Position numbers and translations under genes: made by a program. Under the pieces are notes generated by a model, which ran no database searches, had not been told where the DNA came from, and saw nothing but the letters and a program-made list of their open reading frames with translations. Source: an uncultured Prevotellaceae bacterium (GTDB lineage: Bacteria; Bacteroidota; Bacteroidia; Bacteroidales; Bacteroidaceae). Taken from it: DNA of 64,000 bases. Each line of letters opens with the position of its first letter. The stretch's first letter is position 1. Positions 33,157-40,587 of this stretch are shown here, one piece after another. The stretch spans positions 1 to 64,000 of the forward strand of contig CAMVPA010000001.1 in the NCBI GenBank assembly GCA_947169245.1, written 5' to 3'.

Positions 33157-33996
33157 ATGATGAAAGAAAAAATCGTATTTGTTGGGTTGTTGTATGTGGT
33201 CTGTATGTTCGCACATGCTCAGTCTTCGCAATTGGAATATCGCCCGTTTGCACAAGAAGACAAGACGTGGAAGACTCAGGTAGGATTAACTAAAGAAAAC
33301 TTATTTTGTAACCATATTGATGGTGACACGCTGATAAATGGTGAGACATGGAAGAAAGTATATAACTATGTCGGTTCCCCTGATTTCGATTATTCGTATT
33401 ATGCCGCAATTCGTGATGTGGGGAGGAAAGTCTATGCAATTGCCAAGGGAAACAGTAAGCCCCGGTTACTCTACAATTTTGATATCAAAGTAGGAAATGT
33501 CATAAAGTGTGGCATGGAGGGTAATACATTCTGTTGCCTACTTGATGCAGATGAAAAAGCCGACACATTGCTGGGCTTCGAATTTGTCTCTTATTTGAGA
33601 GTAGAGCGTATAGACACCATCAAAGCACGCGGATTGATGCACCGACGTTTTACCCTTTCACTATTGGATGCGTATAAAGGTCACTATATGAATGGAGAAG
33701 ATTCCTTAATAGATGACGTCGTATGGATTGAAGGTATCGGCTCTGGTGCAGGACCATTCTTACCTTGGATGCCACTTCCTGCACGAGAAACCTTCTTCCA
33801 ATCTTGCGCTATTGGGAAAACCTGCATTTTCGGATATCCAGACTTCTATAACTGTGATGCAACCAACAAAATTAGAAATACCCATTCCTTTACAAATGAT
33901 TATCCACAATTATATAACCTTTTAGGCCATCGACAGTCCAATAAGCCAGCCAAGGGTGTGTATATCGAGAACGGACGGAAGAGGGTGGTGAAGTAA
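33157..33996 (+). CDS. Exported hypothetical protein with a GRK tail
   Basis: 279 residues with signal peptide (KIVFVGLLYVVCMFAHAQ). The body has a pattern common in Bacteroidota secreted proteins of unknown function: EDKTWKTQ, GDTLINGETWKKVYNY, YYAAIRDVGRKVYAI, LLYNFDIKVGNVI, IEGIGSGAGPF. The tail is YNLLGHRQSNKPAKGVYIENGRKRVVK, nearly the same as in the LRR protein at 27866. Function unknown; exported and probably outer-surface or secreted. It has its own promoter, and two adjacent ATGs (33157, 33160) are equally possible starts. Confidence 0.8.
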   Translation: MMKEKIVFVGLLYVVCMFAHAQSSQLEYRPFAQEDKTWKTQVGLTKENLFCNHIDGDTLINGETWKKVYNYVGSPDFDYSYYAAIRDVGRKVYAIAKGNSKPRLLYNFDIKVGNVIKCGMEGNTFCCLLDADEKADTLLGFEFVSYLRVERIDTIKARGLMHRRFTLSLLDAYKGHYMNGEDSLIDDVVWIEGIGSGAGPFLPWMPLPARETFFQSCAIGKTCIFGYPDFYNCDATNKIRNTHSFTNDYPQLYNLLGHRQSNKPAKGVYIENGRKRVVK

Positions 33997-34517
33997 ATCG
34001 GTATCCGATACCGCATATAAGTCAAAGGAAATAATGACGATGGCAACTAAGCACCTGCCCTTCACCAAAAATCTAACACACTGATTTGCAGACAGTTAAC
34101 GTGAAGGATTGATAATTAGTCCATCGTTCGTCAATGCTCGTTTCTGACATCTAAAGGCGTCGTCAAATTACTAAGAGAGGGCGTCAAAAGGGTTGCTGAC
34201 GAGCGTCGGCAATATTGCCGACGACCGTCAGCAGAGTATACGTCGGCTGCCTGACAGGCAATTAAGGGGGCGGCTGACTGGCAACTATAAGGCAGGAGAC
34301 AGGCAATTACAAGGCTGGAGACAGGCAAAGGAGGAATGTTGGAGGCGACAGAATGGGACGACCACGAACCATTCACCTTAAACAGCTCACACACAGGGCA
34401 TTAACACCCAGGTGAATGGTGAAGGAAGGTGATGATTGCGTAGTCCCAAATATGCTTTATCCACGACAAAGATAGTAAATTATTCTAAAACAGGCGTGTT
34501 TTTTCCTCTTTTTTTCG
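33997..34517. other. Repeat-rich intergenic region before sufS
   Basis: About 520 bp without a credible gene. It contains a 15-bp palindrome CGGTATC-C-GATACCG (33999-34013), a 38-bp near-palindrome (34195-34232), short direct repeats of ACAGGCAATTA type (34254-34330) and a spaced inverted repeat CCATTCACCT...AGGTGAATGG (34369-34419). A 62-codon frame here is repeat-encoded and not supported. Confidence 0.7.
34195..34232. repeat. 38-bp near-perfect palindrome
   Basis: The core GTCGGCAATATTGCCGAC is perfect, extended by GCTGAC/GTCAGC at the ends with four mismatches. It has REP-like form or could be a cruciform or dimeric protein site. Confidence 0.85.
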
Positions 34518-34525
34518 TACCTTTG
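34518..34525 (+). promoter_or_regulatory. -7 promoter element of sufS
   Basis: TACCTTTG in the context TTTTCGTACCTTTGC, 21 bp before the ATG, the same spacing and context as at sufC. No clear -33 box. Confidence 0.6.
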
Positions 34526-34546
34526 CGCGGAAAATTGCAAAGTAAG

Positions 34547-35830
34547 ATGTACGATATTAATAAGGTACGCTATGACTTCCCCATTCTGTCGAGGGAGGTG
34601 TACGGACGGCCACTAGTCTATCTTGACAATGCGGCGACGACACAGAAGCCGCTCTGTGTGCTCGATGCCATGCGCGACGAATACCTGAACGTGAACGCCA
34701 ACGTGCATCGCGGCGTCCACTACCTGAGCCAGCAGGCCACCGACCTCCACGAGGCAGCACGCGAGACGGTGCGCTGTTTTATCAATGCCCAGAAGACCGA
34801 GGAGATTATCTTCACTCGCGGCACCACGGAGGCCATCAACCTCGTGGCAAGCTCGTTCTGCGAATCGCAGATGCAGGCCGGCGACGAGGTGCTGGTGACA
34901 GAGATGGAGCACCACTCGAACATTGTGCCTTGGCAGCTGCAGGCCATGAAGCGCGGCATCGTGGTGCGCCACTTGCCGATAACCGACGATGGACGGCTCG
35001 TTGGCTGCAATGCCGACGGTCGTGTTTGTCGCGATAGTATCGCGACATACTTGACGGAAAGGACCAAGCTGGTGAGCGTGGCCCACGTCAGCAATGTGCT
35101 GGGAACCATCAACCCCGTGAAGGACATCACCAGCCTGGCCCACGAACGTGGCATCCCCGTGCTGGTGGACGCCGCCCAGAGTGCGCCCCACATGAAGATT
35201 GACGTGCAGGCACTGGACTGCGACTTCCTCGCCCTCAGCGGCCATAAGATGTACGGTCCCACGGGCATCGGCGTGCTCTACGGCAAGGAGGAGTGGCTGG
35301 AGAAGCTGCCGCCCTACCAAGGAGGTGGCGAGATGATTGACAAGGTGACGTGGGAACGCACCACTTTCGAGCGCCTGCCCTTCAAGTTCGAGGCCGGCAC
35401 GCCCGACTATGTGGCGACCCACGGACTGGCAATGGCCATCAAATACATCGATTCCATCGGTATTGAAGCCATCCAGAAGCACGAAGAAGAGTTGACACGC
35501 TACGCCATGGAGCAGCTCCAGACCATCGACGGTCTGACCATCTATGGTCCATCACCCAACACCCAGCACCCAACACCCATCACCCATCACCCATCACCCA
35601 TCAAGGACGCCGTGGTGTCGTTCAACGTTGGCAACATCCACCATCTGGATGTCGGCACGCTGCTCGACCGCCTGGGCATAGCCGTCCGCACAGGTCACCA
35701 CTGCGCCCAGCCCCTGATGGACCGTCTGGGCATTTCGGGAACAGTACGTGCCTCATTCGCCCTCTACAACACGAAGGAAGAGGTCGACGTGCTGGTCAAC
35801 GGTCTGCGCCGCGTCGTGCAGATGTTTTAG
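34547..35830 (+). CDS. sufS: Cysteine desulfurase SufS
   Basis: 427 residues, class V PLP enzyme. Visible: YLDNAATTQKP, VHRGVHYLSQQAT, the PLP lysine in ALSGHKMYGP, and the active-site Cys in VRTGHHCAQP. SufS takes sulfur from L-cysteine for the Suf machinery. Two low-complexity insertions interrupt it. Residues about 159-170 (CRDSIATYLTER) come from a palindromic element (35022-35057), and residues about 335-351 (NTQHPTPITHHPSPI) from a heptamer run (35551-35599). Both fall between conserved blocks, so activity is probably kept. The ATG at 34547 fits the family N-terminus and the promoter. It is separated from sufCD by the island of exported proteins. Confidence 0.96.
   Translation: MYDINKVRYDFPILSREVYGRPLVYLDNAATTQKPLCVLDAMRDEYLNVNANVHRGVHYLSQQATDLHEAARETVRCFINAQKTEEIIFTRGTTEAINLVASSFCESQMQAGDEVLVTEMEHHSNIVPWQLQAMKRGIVVRHLPITDDGRLVGCNADGRVCRDSIATYLTERTKLVSVAHVSNVLGTINPVKDITSLAHERGIPVLVDAAQSAPHMKIDVQALDCDFLALSGHKMYGPTGIGVLYGKEEWLEKLPPYQGGGEMIDKVTWERTTFERLPFKFEAGTPDYVATHGLAMAIKYIDSIGIEAIQKHEEELTRYAMEQLQTIDGLTIYGPSPNTQHPTPITHHPSPIKDAVVSFNVGNIHHLDVGTLLDRLGIAVRTGHHCAQPLMDRLGISGTVRASFALYNTKEEVDVLVNGLRRVVQMF
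35022..35057 (+). repeat. Palindromic coding element, copy 1 (in sufS)
   Basis: Perfect 9-bp stem TGTCGCGAT-AGT-ATCGCGACA (35027-35047) followed by TACTTGACGG. It is read as RDSIATYLTE. Related copies: 38174-38206 and 46786-46816. Confidence 0.8.
35551..35599 (+). repeat. Heptamer repeat (AWCACCC)7 in sufS
   Basis: Seven tandem units: ATCACCC, AACACCC, AGCACCC, AACACCC and three ATCACCC. In frame, between conserved SufS blocks. Confidence 0.9.
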
Positions 35831-35897
35831 AGAAAGAGGGAAGGAGTAAAGGATAGGAGAAGTAAGGAGAAATTATAACAAATAAAACATAGAAGAC

Positions 35898-36611
35898 ATG
35901 AAGATTGCATTAATCGGTTACGGCAAGATGGGCAAGATGATAGAGCAGATTGCCCTTGACCGCGGTCATGAGATTGTGAGCATCATCGACATCGACAACC
36001 AGCAGGACTTCGACAGCCCTGAGTTTGCATCGGCCGACGTGGCCATTGAGTTCACCGCTCCGCAGGCCGCCTACGGCAACTACCTGAAGGCGTGGGCCAA
36101 GGGCGTGAAAGTGGTCAGCGGCTCGACGGGTTGGATGACAGAACACGGCGACGACGTGCGTCAAGCCTGCGCCGACGGCAAGACGCTGTTCTGGGCCTCG
36201 AACTTCTCTATCGGCGTGGCCATCTTCTCGGCTGTCAACCGCTACCTGGCCAAGATTATGAACCAGTTCCCGCAGTACGACGTGGAGATGGAGGAGACCC
36301 ACCACGTGCATAAGCTCGACCATCCCAGTGGCACGGCCATTACGCTGGCCGAGGAGATTGTGGAGAACATAGACCGCAAGGAGGCGTGGAAGGAAGACAC
36401 GACAGACAAGAAGTACCTGCGTGTGGACCATATCCGCCGCGGCGAGGTACCCGGCATCCACACCATCCGCTACGACTCGGATGCTGACATCATCACCATC
36501 ACCCACGATGCCCACTCGCGCAAGGGCTTTGCGCTGGGTGCCGTACTGGCCGCCGAGTTCACCAAGGAGCACCAGGGACTGCTGACCATCTCAGACATGT
36601 TCTCTTTTTAG
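35898..36611 (+). CDS. dapB: 4-hydroxy-tetrahydrodipicolinate reductase
   Basis: 237 residues, the short Bacteroidota form. The NAD(P)-binding N-terminus is IALIGYGKMGKMIEQIA; the catalytic and substrate motifs are EETHHVHKLDHPSGTA and SGSTGW. DapB reduces the dihydrodipicolinate precursor in lysine and meso-diaminopimelate synthesis in the cytoplasm. It is preceded by a purine-rich GGAGTAAAGGA-type spacer (35831-35880) and followed 121 bp later by lepB. No dap neighbours are present. Confidence 0.95.
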   Translation: MKIALIGYGKMGKMIEQIALDRGHEIVSIIDIDNQQDFDSPEFASADVAIEFTAPQAAYGNYLKAWAKGVKVVSGSTGWMTEHGDDVRQACADGKTLFWASNFSIGVAIFSAVNRYLAKIMNQFPQYDVEMEETHHVHKLDHPSGTAITLAEEIVENIDRKEAWKEDTTDKKYLRVDHIRRGEVPGIHTIRYDSDADIITITHDAHSRKGFALGAVLAAEFTKEHQGLLTISDMFSF

Positions 36612-36732
36612 GGAGAGAAGGAGTAAGTAGAAAAGGAGTTAAAAGGAGTTAGAAGACGTTATAAGAACATGCTGGTTGCAACCTGCGCCCCTGCTGCGGT
36701 GTCTAACCAACATGAATCAATCTGAATAAACA

Positions 36733-38163
36733 ATGGTAAAAAAGAAAGAAAAGCTGAATATGAAGAAGCAGTGGGCGAAGTTCATCGTCGTACTGGTGCT
36801 CTACCTGCTGTTCCTTTATTGGGTGAAGTCGTGGTGGGGACTGCTGGTCGTGCCGTTCATCTACGACGTGTATATCACCAAGAAAATCAAGTGGCAGTGG
36901 TGGAAGGAGAAGGAAGGCCCTGCCCGTTGGGTCATGTCGTGGGTCGACGCGCTGGTCTTTGCACTGGTGGCCGTCTACTTCATCAACCTGTTCTTCTTCC
37001 AGAACTACGTCATCCCCTCGAGCTCGCTGGAGAAGTCGCTGCTGACGGGCGACTACCTGTTTGTGTCGAAGGTGAGCTATGGCCCCCGCATTCCCGAGAC
37101 GCCGCTGACGATGCCGCTGACGCAGCACACACTGCCCGTCTTCGAATGCAAGTCGTATCTTGAGTGGCCCCATTGGGACTACCGCCGTGTGAAGGGCTTC
37201 GGCAAGGTGGAGCAGAACGACATCGTCGTGTTCAACTACCCCGCCGGCGACACCATCTGCAACAACCTGCAGTACCAGACGGAGTACTACCGCCTGTGCT
37301 ACATGCTGGGCTACCAGATGTACCCGCAGCGTCCCGACTTAGACAGTCTGACGGCTGAACAGCGCTACCACTTCTTCCAGACGCTTTACAACGCCGGCCG
37401 TCAGCAGATACTCGACCACTTCCAGGACTTTGGCGGTGTGTCGACACGTCCCACCGACCGTCGTGAGAACTACGTCAAGCGCTGCGTAGGACTGCCCGGC
37501 CAGACGCTGGAGATACGCGACCGCATGGTCTACATCGACGGCAAGGCCAACAAAGAGCCCGACCAGGCACAACACACCTACAACGTCAAGCTGAAGCGCC
37601 ACTTCACCGACGAAGAGATGCAGGAGTGGGGCATCACCATGGAGGAGCTGGGCTACCTGAACAACTACGGCGCCATGCCGATGACCAAGCAGACGGTAGC
37701 TGCGCTGAAGAAGCGTCCCGACATCGTCGAGAGCATTGAGCCCAACGACGAGGCCGACGAGTGGGACATCTACCCGCAGAACGGCAACTACCACTGGACT
37801 CGTGACAACTACGGTCCCATCTGGATTCCTGCCAAGGGCAAGAGCATCGACCTGACGCTCGACAACCTGCCCATCTATGAGCGCTGCATCCGTGCCTACG
37901 AGCGTAACACCCTGGAGGTGAAGGACGGCAAGATCATCATCAACGGCAAGGAGGCCAAGAGTTATACCTTCAAGCTCGACTACTACTGGATGATGGGCGA
38001 CAACCGCCACAACTCCGCCGACTCACGCTACTGGGGCTTCGTGCCCGAGGACCACATCGTCGGCAAGCCCATCTTCATCTGGTGGTCCAGCGACCCCGAC
38101 CGCAGTGGTTTTGGAGGCATCCGTTGGAGCCGCCTGTTCCGCATGGTCGATAACATCAAATAA
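36733..38163 (+). CDS. lepB: Signal peptidase I
   Basis: 476 residues, long like other Bacteroidota LepB. Two transmembrane segments lie at the N-terminus (KFIVVLVLYLLFLYWV; WVDALVFALVAVYFINLFFF). The catalytic Ser98 sits in VIPSSSLEKSLLTGDYLF and the Lys249 base in NYVKRCVGLPGQTLEI; box E is MMGDNRHNSADSRYWGFVP. A large insert (about 120-245) separates the dyad halves. LepB cleaves signal peptides of secreted pre-proteins in the periplasm. ATG 36760 is an alternative start. A degenerate paralogue follows 46 bp downstream. Confidence 0.95.
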   Translation: MVKKKEKLNMKKQWAKFIVVLVLYLLFLYWVKSWWGLLVVPFIYDVYITKKIKWQWWKEKEGPARWVMSWVDALVFALVAVYFINLFFFQNYVIPSSSLEKSLLTGDYLFVSKVSYGPRIPETPLTMPLTQHTLPVFECKSYLEWPHWDYRRVKGFGKVEQNDIVVFNYPAGDTICNNLQYQTEYYRLCYMLGYQMYPQRPDLDSLTAEQRYHFFQTLYNAGRQQILDHFQDFGGVSTRPTDRRENYVKRCVGLPGQTLEIRDRMVYIDGKANKEPDQAQHTYNVKLKRHFTDEEMQEWGITMEELGYLNNYGAMPMTKQTVAALKKRPDIVESIEPNDEADEWDIYPQNGNYHWTRDNYGPIWIPAKGKSIDLTLDNLPIYERCIRAYERNTLEVKDGKIIINGKEAKSYTFKLDYYWMMGDNRHNSADSRYWGFVPEDHIVGKPIFIWWSSDPDRSGFGGIRWSRLFRMVDNIK

Positions 38164-38173
38164 CGCCCCATGA

Positions 38174-38206
38174 GTTGTGACTCTGTCGCAACATACTTGA
38201 CAGACT
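38174..38206 (+). repeat. Palindromic coding element, copy 2 (between lepB and its paralogue)
   Basis: Stem GTTGTGAC-TCT-GTCGCAAC followed by ATACTTGACAGACT, ending three bases before the next ATG. In one frame it reads SCDSVATYLTDSD, the same peptide as copy 1. Confidence 0.8.
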
Positions 38207-38209
38207 CAG

Positions 38210-38710
38210 ATGCGCAGTACGCTGAAGTTCCTCGCGGCGCTGGCCGTGTCACTCCTTGTGATGCTGACATTCAGGGCGCTGGTCTTTACCATCTATTCCG
38301 TCGGCGGCGACGGCTTGGAGCCATCGTTCACGGCAGGCGACAGAGTGGTGGTAAACCGCTGGTCGTATGGTCTCAGGACAGGTGGCGGCGGGCTCTTCAG
38401 CTACGGGCGTCTCTGCTGGCAGTCGCCGGCAAAGGGCGAGTATGTGGCCTTCGAGGATTCGCTCGACCATGTTCTCGTTGGCCGTTGCGTGGCGCTGCCC
38501 GGCGACACCGTGACGCTGCCCGGCAAAGGGCGCGCCGTCATGCCCAGCAAGGCCGACTGCAGCGTCTACGACTACTACTATCTGGACAAGGTGGGTGTCG
38601 TGTCTGAGGAACGCATCATCGGACGTGTCGTCATGGTGCTGTATAACCACAAGCCCGGTACGCCGTTCTGGAACGGCTATGATGCCGGCCGTACATTCCT
38701 GCTGCGATGA
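38210..38710 (+). CDS. S26 signal-peptidase-like protein lacking the catalytic dyad
   Basis: 166 residues: one N-terminal transmembrane segment, then the S26 fold. Box B reads VGGDGLEPSFTAGDRVVVNRWSYG, with Gly35 where the catalytic Ser should be. Box D reads DHVLVGRCVALPGDTV, with Gly91 in place of the Lys before the conserved Arg. Both catalytic residues are therefore missing although the surrounding boxes are well kept. It is probably a pseudoenzyme, perhaps a LepB partner or regulator. It follows lepB and overlaps the WbqC-like gene by 4 bp. Confidence 0.88.
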   Translation: MRSTLKFLAALAVSLLVMLTFRALVFTIYSVGGDGLEPSFTAGDRVVVNRWSYGLRTGGGGLFSYGRLCWQSPAKGEYVAFEDSLDHVLVGRCVALPGDTVTLPGKGRAVMPSKADCSVYDYYYLDKVGVVSEERIIGRVVMVLYNHKPGTPFWNGYDAGRTFLLR

Positions 38711-39336
38711 ACGCTCTGCTGGCCACCACCTACTTCGGCCCCGTACAGTGGTATCAGAAGCTGTACCGGGCCGAGAGTGTTGTCGTCGACGCCGACGAGC
38801 CGTTTGTGAAACAGTCGTTCCGCAACCGCTGTTACATTGCCGCTGCCAACGGCGTACAGGCACTGACGGTGCCCATAGAGAAGGCACGGCTGACACGTGA
38901 CGTACGCATCAGCGACCACGGCGACTGGCGTCGCGTCCACTGGAACGCCATCACCTCAGCCTACGGCGAGTCGCCCTTCTTCGAATACTACCAGGACGAC
39001 CTGCGTCCTTTCTACGAACGCCGTTGGGACTTCCTCTATGACTTCAACGAGGCCATCCGCCAGGTGGTGTGCGACCTCATCGACATCCACCCACACCTCT
39101 CATCCCTCTCCCACCACCCAACACCCACCTCCCAACACCCAACACCCAACACCCAACACCCAACACCCAACACCGACTACCGCACCACCATCAACCCCAA
39201 GCACCCGGAGCCTGACGCCGACTTCCAGCCGAAGCCCTACTATCAGGTCTATGCCGCACGCTACGGCTTCCAGCCCAACCTCTCGGTGCTCGACCTGCTG
39301 CTGAACATGGGACCCGAGAGCATTTTCTACCTTTGA
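38707..39336 (+). CDS. WbqC-like family protein
   Basis: 209 residues. It starts MNALLATTYFGPVQWYQKLYRAE and has IAAANGVQALTVPIEKAR, HWNAITSAYGESPFFEYYQDDLRPFYE and the tail VLDLLLNMGPES, which are WbqC-family features. WbqC proteins occur in O-antigen and other glycan loci and are thought to act in sugar-nucleotide-linked steps; the activity is not established. It overlaps the S26-like gene (ATGA), so the two are translationally coupled. Residues about 136-156 (SHHPTPTSQHPTPNTQHPTP...) are encoded by nine 7-bp units. Confidence 0.85.
   Translation: MNALLATTYFGPVQWYQKLYRAESVVVDADEPFVKQSFRNRCYIAAANGVQALTVPIEKARLTRDVRISDHGDWRRVHWNAITSAYGESPFFEYYQDDLRPFYERRWDFLYDFNEAIRQVVCDLIDIHPHLSSLSHHPTPTSQHPTPNTQHPTPNTDYRTTINPKHPEPDADFQPKPYYQVYAARYGFQPNLSVLDLLLNMGPESIFYL
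39113..39175 (+). repeat. Heptamer repeat (AACACCC)9 in the WbqC-like gene
   Basis: Nine units (ACCACCC, AACACCC, ACCTCCC, AACACCC x5, AACACCG), 63 bp, so exactly 21 codons with a seven-residue period. Confidence 0.92.
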
Positions 39337-39338
39337 TA

Positions 39339-39370
39339 TTTGGTAGTTCGGCGGCTATTTAGTAATTTTG
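39339..39370 (+). promoter_or_regulatory. Promoter of the thioredoxin-like lipoprotein gene
   Basis: TTTG (39339-39342) and TAATTTTG (39363-39370) with 20 bp between; begins right at the WbqC-like stop codon. Confidence 0.8.
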
Positions 39371-39396
39371 CAGCCTGAAATAAACATGCAGCAATC

Positions 39397-40548
39397 ATGA
39401 ATAAGATCATAAGAACAGCTTTGGCTGTACTGGCCGCCCTGACCATGACAGCCTGCCAACAGAACAAGTTCCACGTCGAAGGCGAGGTGGCCAACGCCAA
39501 GGACTCCGTCCTTTACTTCGAGAATGTAGGCTTAGCAGGCACCGAGGTGCTCGACTCCGTGAAGCTCGATGCCAGTGGCCGTTTCTCCTTCAGCCATGAG
39601 GCCACCGATGCGCCCGAGTTCTACCGTCTGCGCATCAAGAGCCAGATTATCAACCTGGCTATCGACTCGACGGAGACCGTCACCGTGAAGACCCAGTGTC
39701 CCGCCATGGCTACGCAGTATGAGGTCGAGGGCTCAGAGAACTGTCAGAAAATCAAAGAACTGGCGCTGAAGCAGATAGCCCTGCAGACACAAGCCATCGC
39801 CTTGGAGCGCAACAGCCAGCTTTCGGCCGAGCAGGTGCGCGACTCGCTGCTGCGTCTCGTCCAAGACTATAAAGAGGATGTCAAGCTGAACTACATCTTC
39901 AAAGAACCTCAGAAGTCGTATGCCTACTTCGCTTTGTTCCAGACGCTGGGTCGGTGGCTCATTTTCGACCCGAAGGCCAACCGTGACGACATCAAGGTGT
40001 TCGCCGCTGTGGCCACCTGTTGGGACACCTATTATCCCGGTGCACTGCGTGGCGAGAACCTTCATAACATAGCCATCGAGGGTATGAAGAACGTGCGCAT
40101 CGTCGACAATGCCAACCAGCAGACCGTGGAGGAGAGCAAGATTGTGGAGTCAGGCATCATCGACATTGAGCTGACCGACAACAAGGGCACACGTCGGAAG
40201 CTGAGCAGTCTGAAGGGTCAGGTGGTATTGCTCGACTTCCATGTTTTTGGCATGGAGGACTCTCCGAAGCGCATCCTGATGTTGCGCGAGCTATATAATA
40301 AGTACCACGCGCAAGGTCTGGAGATTTACCAAGTGTCGTTCGACAGCGACGAGCACTTCTGGAAGCAGCAAACGGCAGCGCTGCCGTGGATCAGCGTCCG
40401 CGATGCCGACGGCCTTGACTCCCAGCGTCTGCTGTACTACAATGTCCCGGTATTGCCCGAGTTCTTCCTCATCGACCGCCAAAACAACCTCGTGAAACGG
40501 TCGTCGCAGATGAAAGACGTCGAGGCAGAAATAAAGGCGCTGTTGTAA
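39397..40548 (+). CDS. Thioredoxin-fold lipoprotein (DUF4369 + TlpA-like) without a CxxC site
   Basis: 383 residues: lipoprotein signal (LAALTMTACQQ), an N-terminal DUF4369-type beta domain (FHVEGEVANAKDSVLYFEN..., about 25-120), a helical linker and a C-terminal TlpA/AhpC-like domain (LSSLKGQVVLLDFHVFGMEDSPKRI ... GLEIYQVSFDSDEHFWKQ ... YNVPVLPEFFLIDRQ). The segment that should hold W-C-x-x-C reads DFHVFGMEDSP, with no cysteine, and P-x-F replaces the usual cis-Pro context. So it is probably not a disulfide reductase but a structural or binding relative. Own promoter and terminator. Confidence 0.88.
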   Translation: MNKIIRTALAVLAALTMTACQQNKFHVEGEVANAKDSVLYFENVGLAGTEVLDSVKLDASGRFSFSHEATDAPEFYRLRIKSQIINLAIDSTETVTVKTQCPAMATQYEVEGSENCQKIKELALKQIALQTQAIALERNSQLSAEQVRDSLLRLVQDYKEDVKLNYIFKEPQKSYAYFALFQTLGRWLIFDPKANRDDIKVFAAVATCWDTYYPGALRGENLHNIAIEGMKNVRIVDNANQQTVEESKIVESGIIDIELTDNKGTRRKLSSLKGQVVLLDFHVFGMEDSPKRILMLRELYNKYHAQGLEIYQVSFDSDEHFWKQQTAALPWISVRDADGLDSQRLLYYNVPVLPEFFLIDRQNNLVKRSSQMKDVEAEIKALL

Positions 40549-40560
40549 CAGCGCCTTTTT
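40536..40560 (+). terminator. Intrinsic terminator of the thioredoxin-like gene
   Basis: Perfect 9-bp stem GGCGCTGTT / AACAGCGCC, loop of two bases, then TTTTT. The stop codon TAA is inside the hairpin. Confidence 0.92.
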
Positions 40561-40587
40561 CTTTTTCTCCTCTCAAACGTCTTCCCA

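Noticed and set aside
34193..34381. 62-codon forward frame before sufS
   Set aside because: Made of the palindrome and short direct repeats; no start signal or recognisable protein.
38170..38607. Forward frame beginning MSCDSVATYLTDSD
   Set aside because: Overlaps the second signal-peptidase gene in another frame; only its first residues are informative, as part of the palindromic element.
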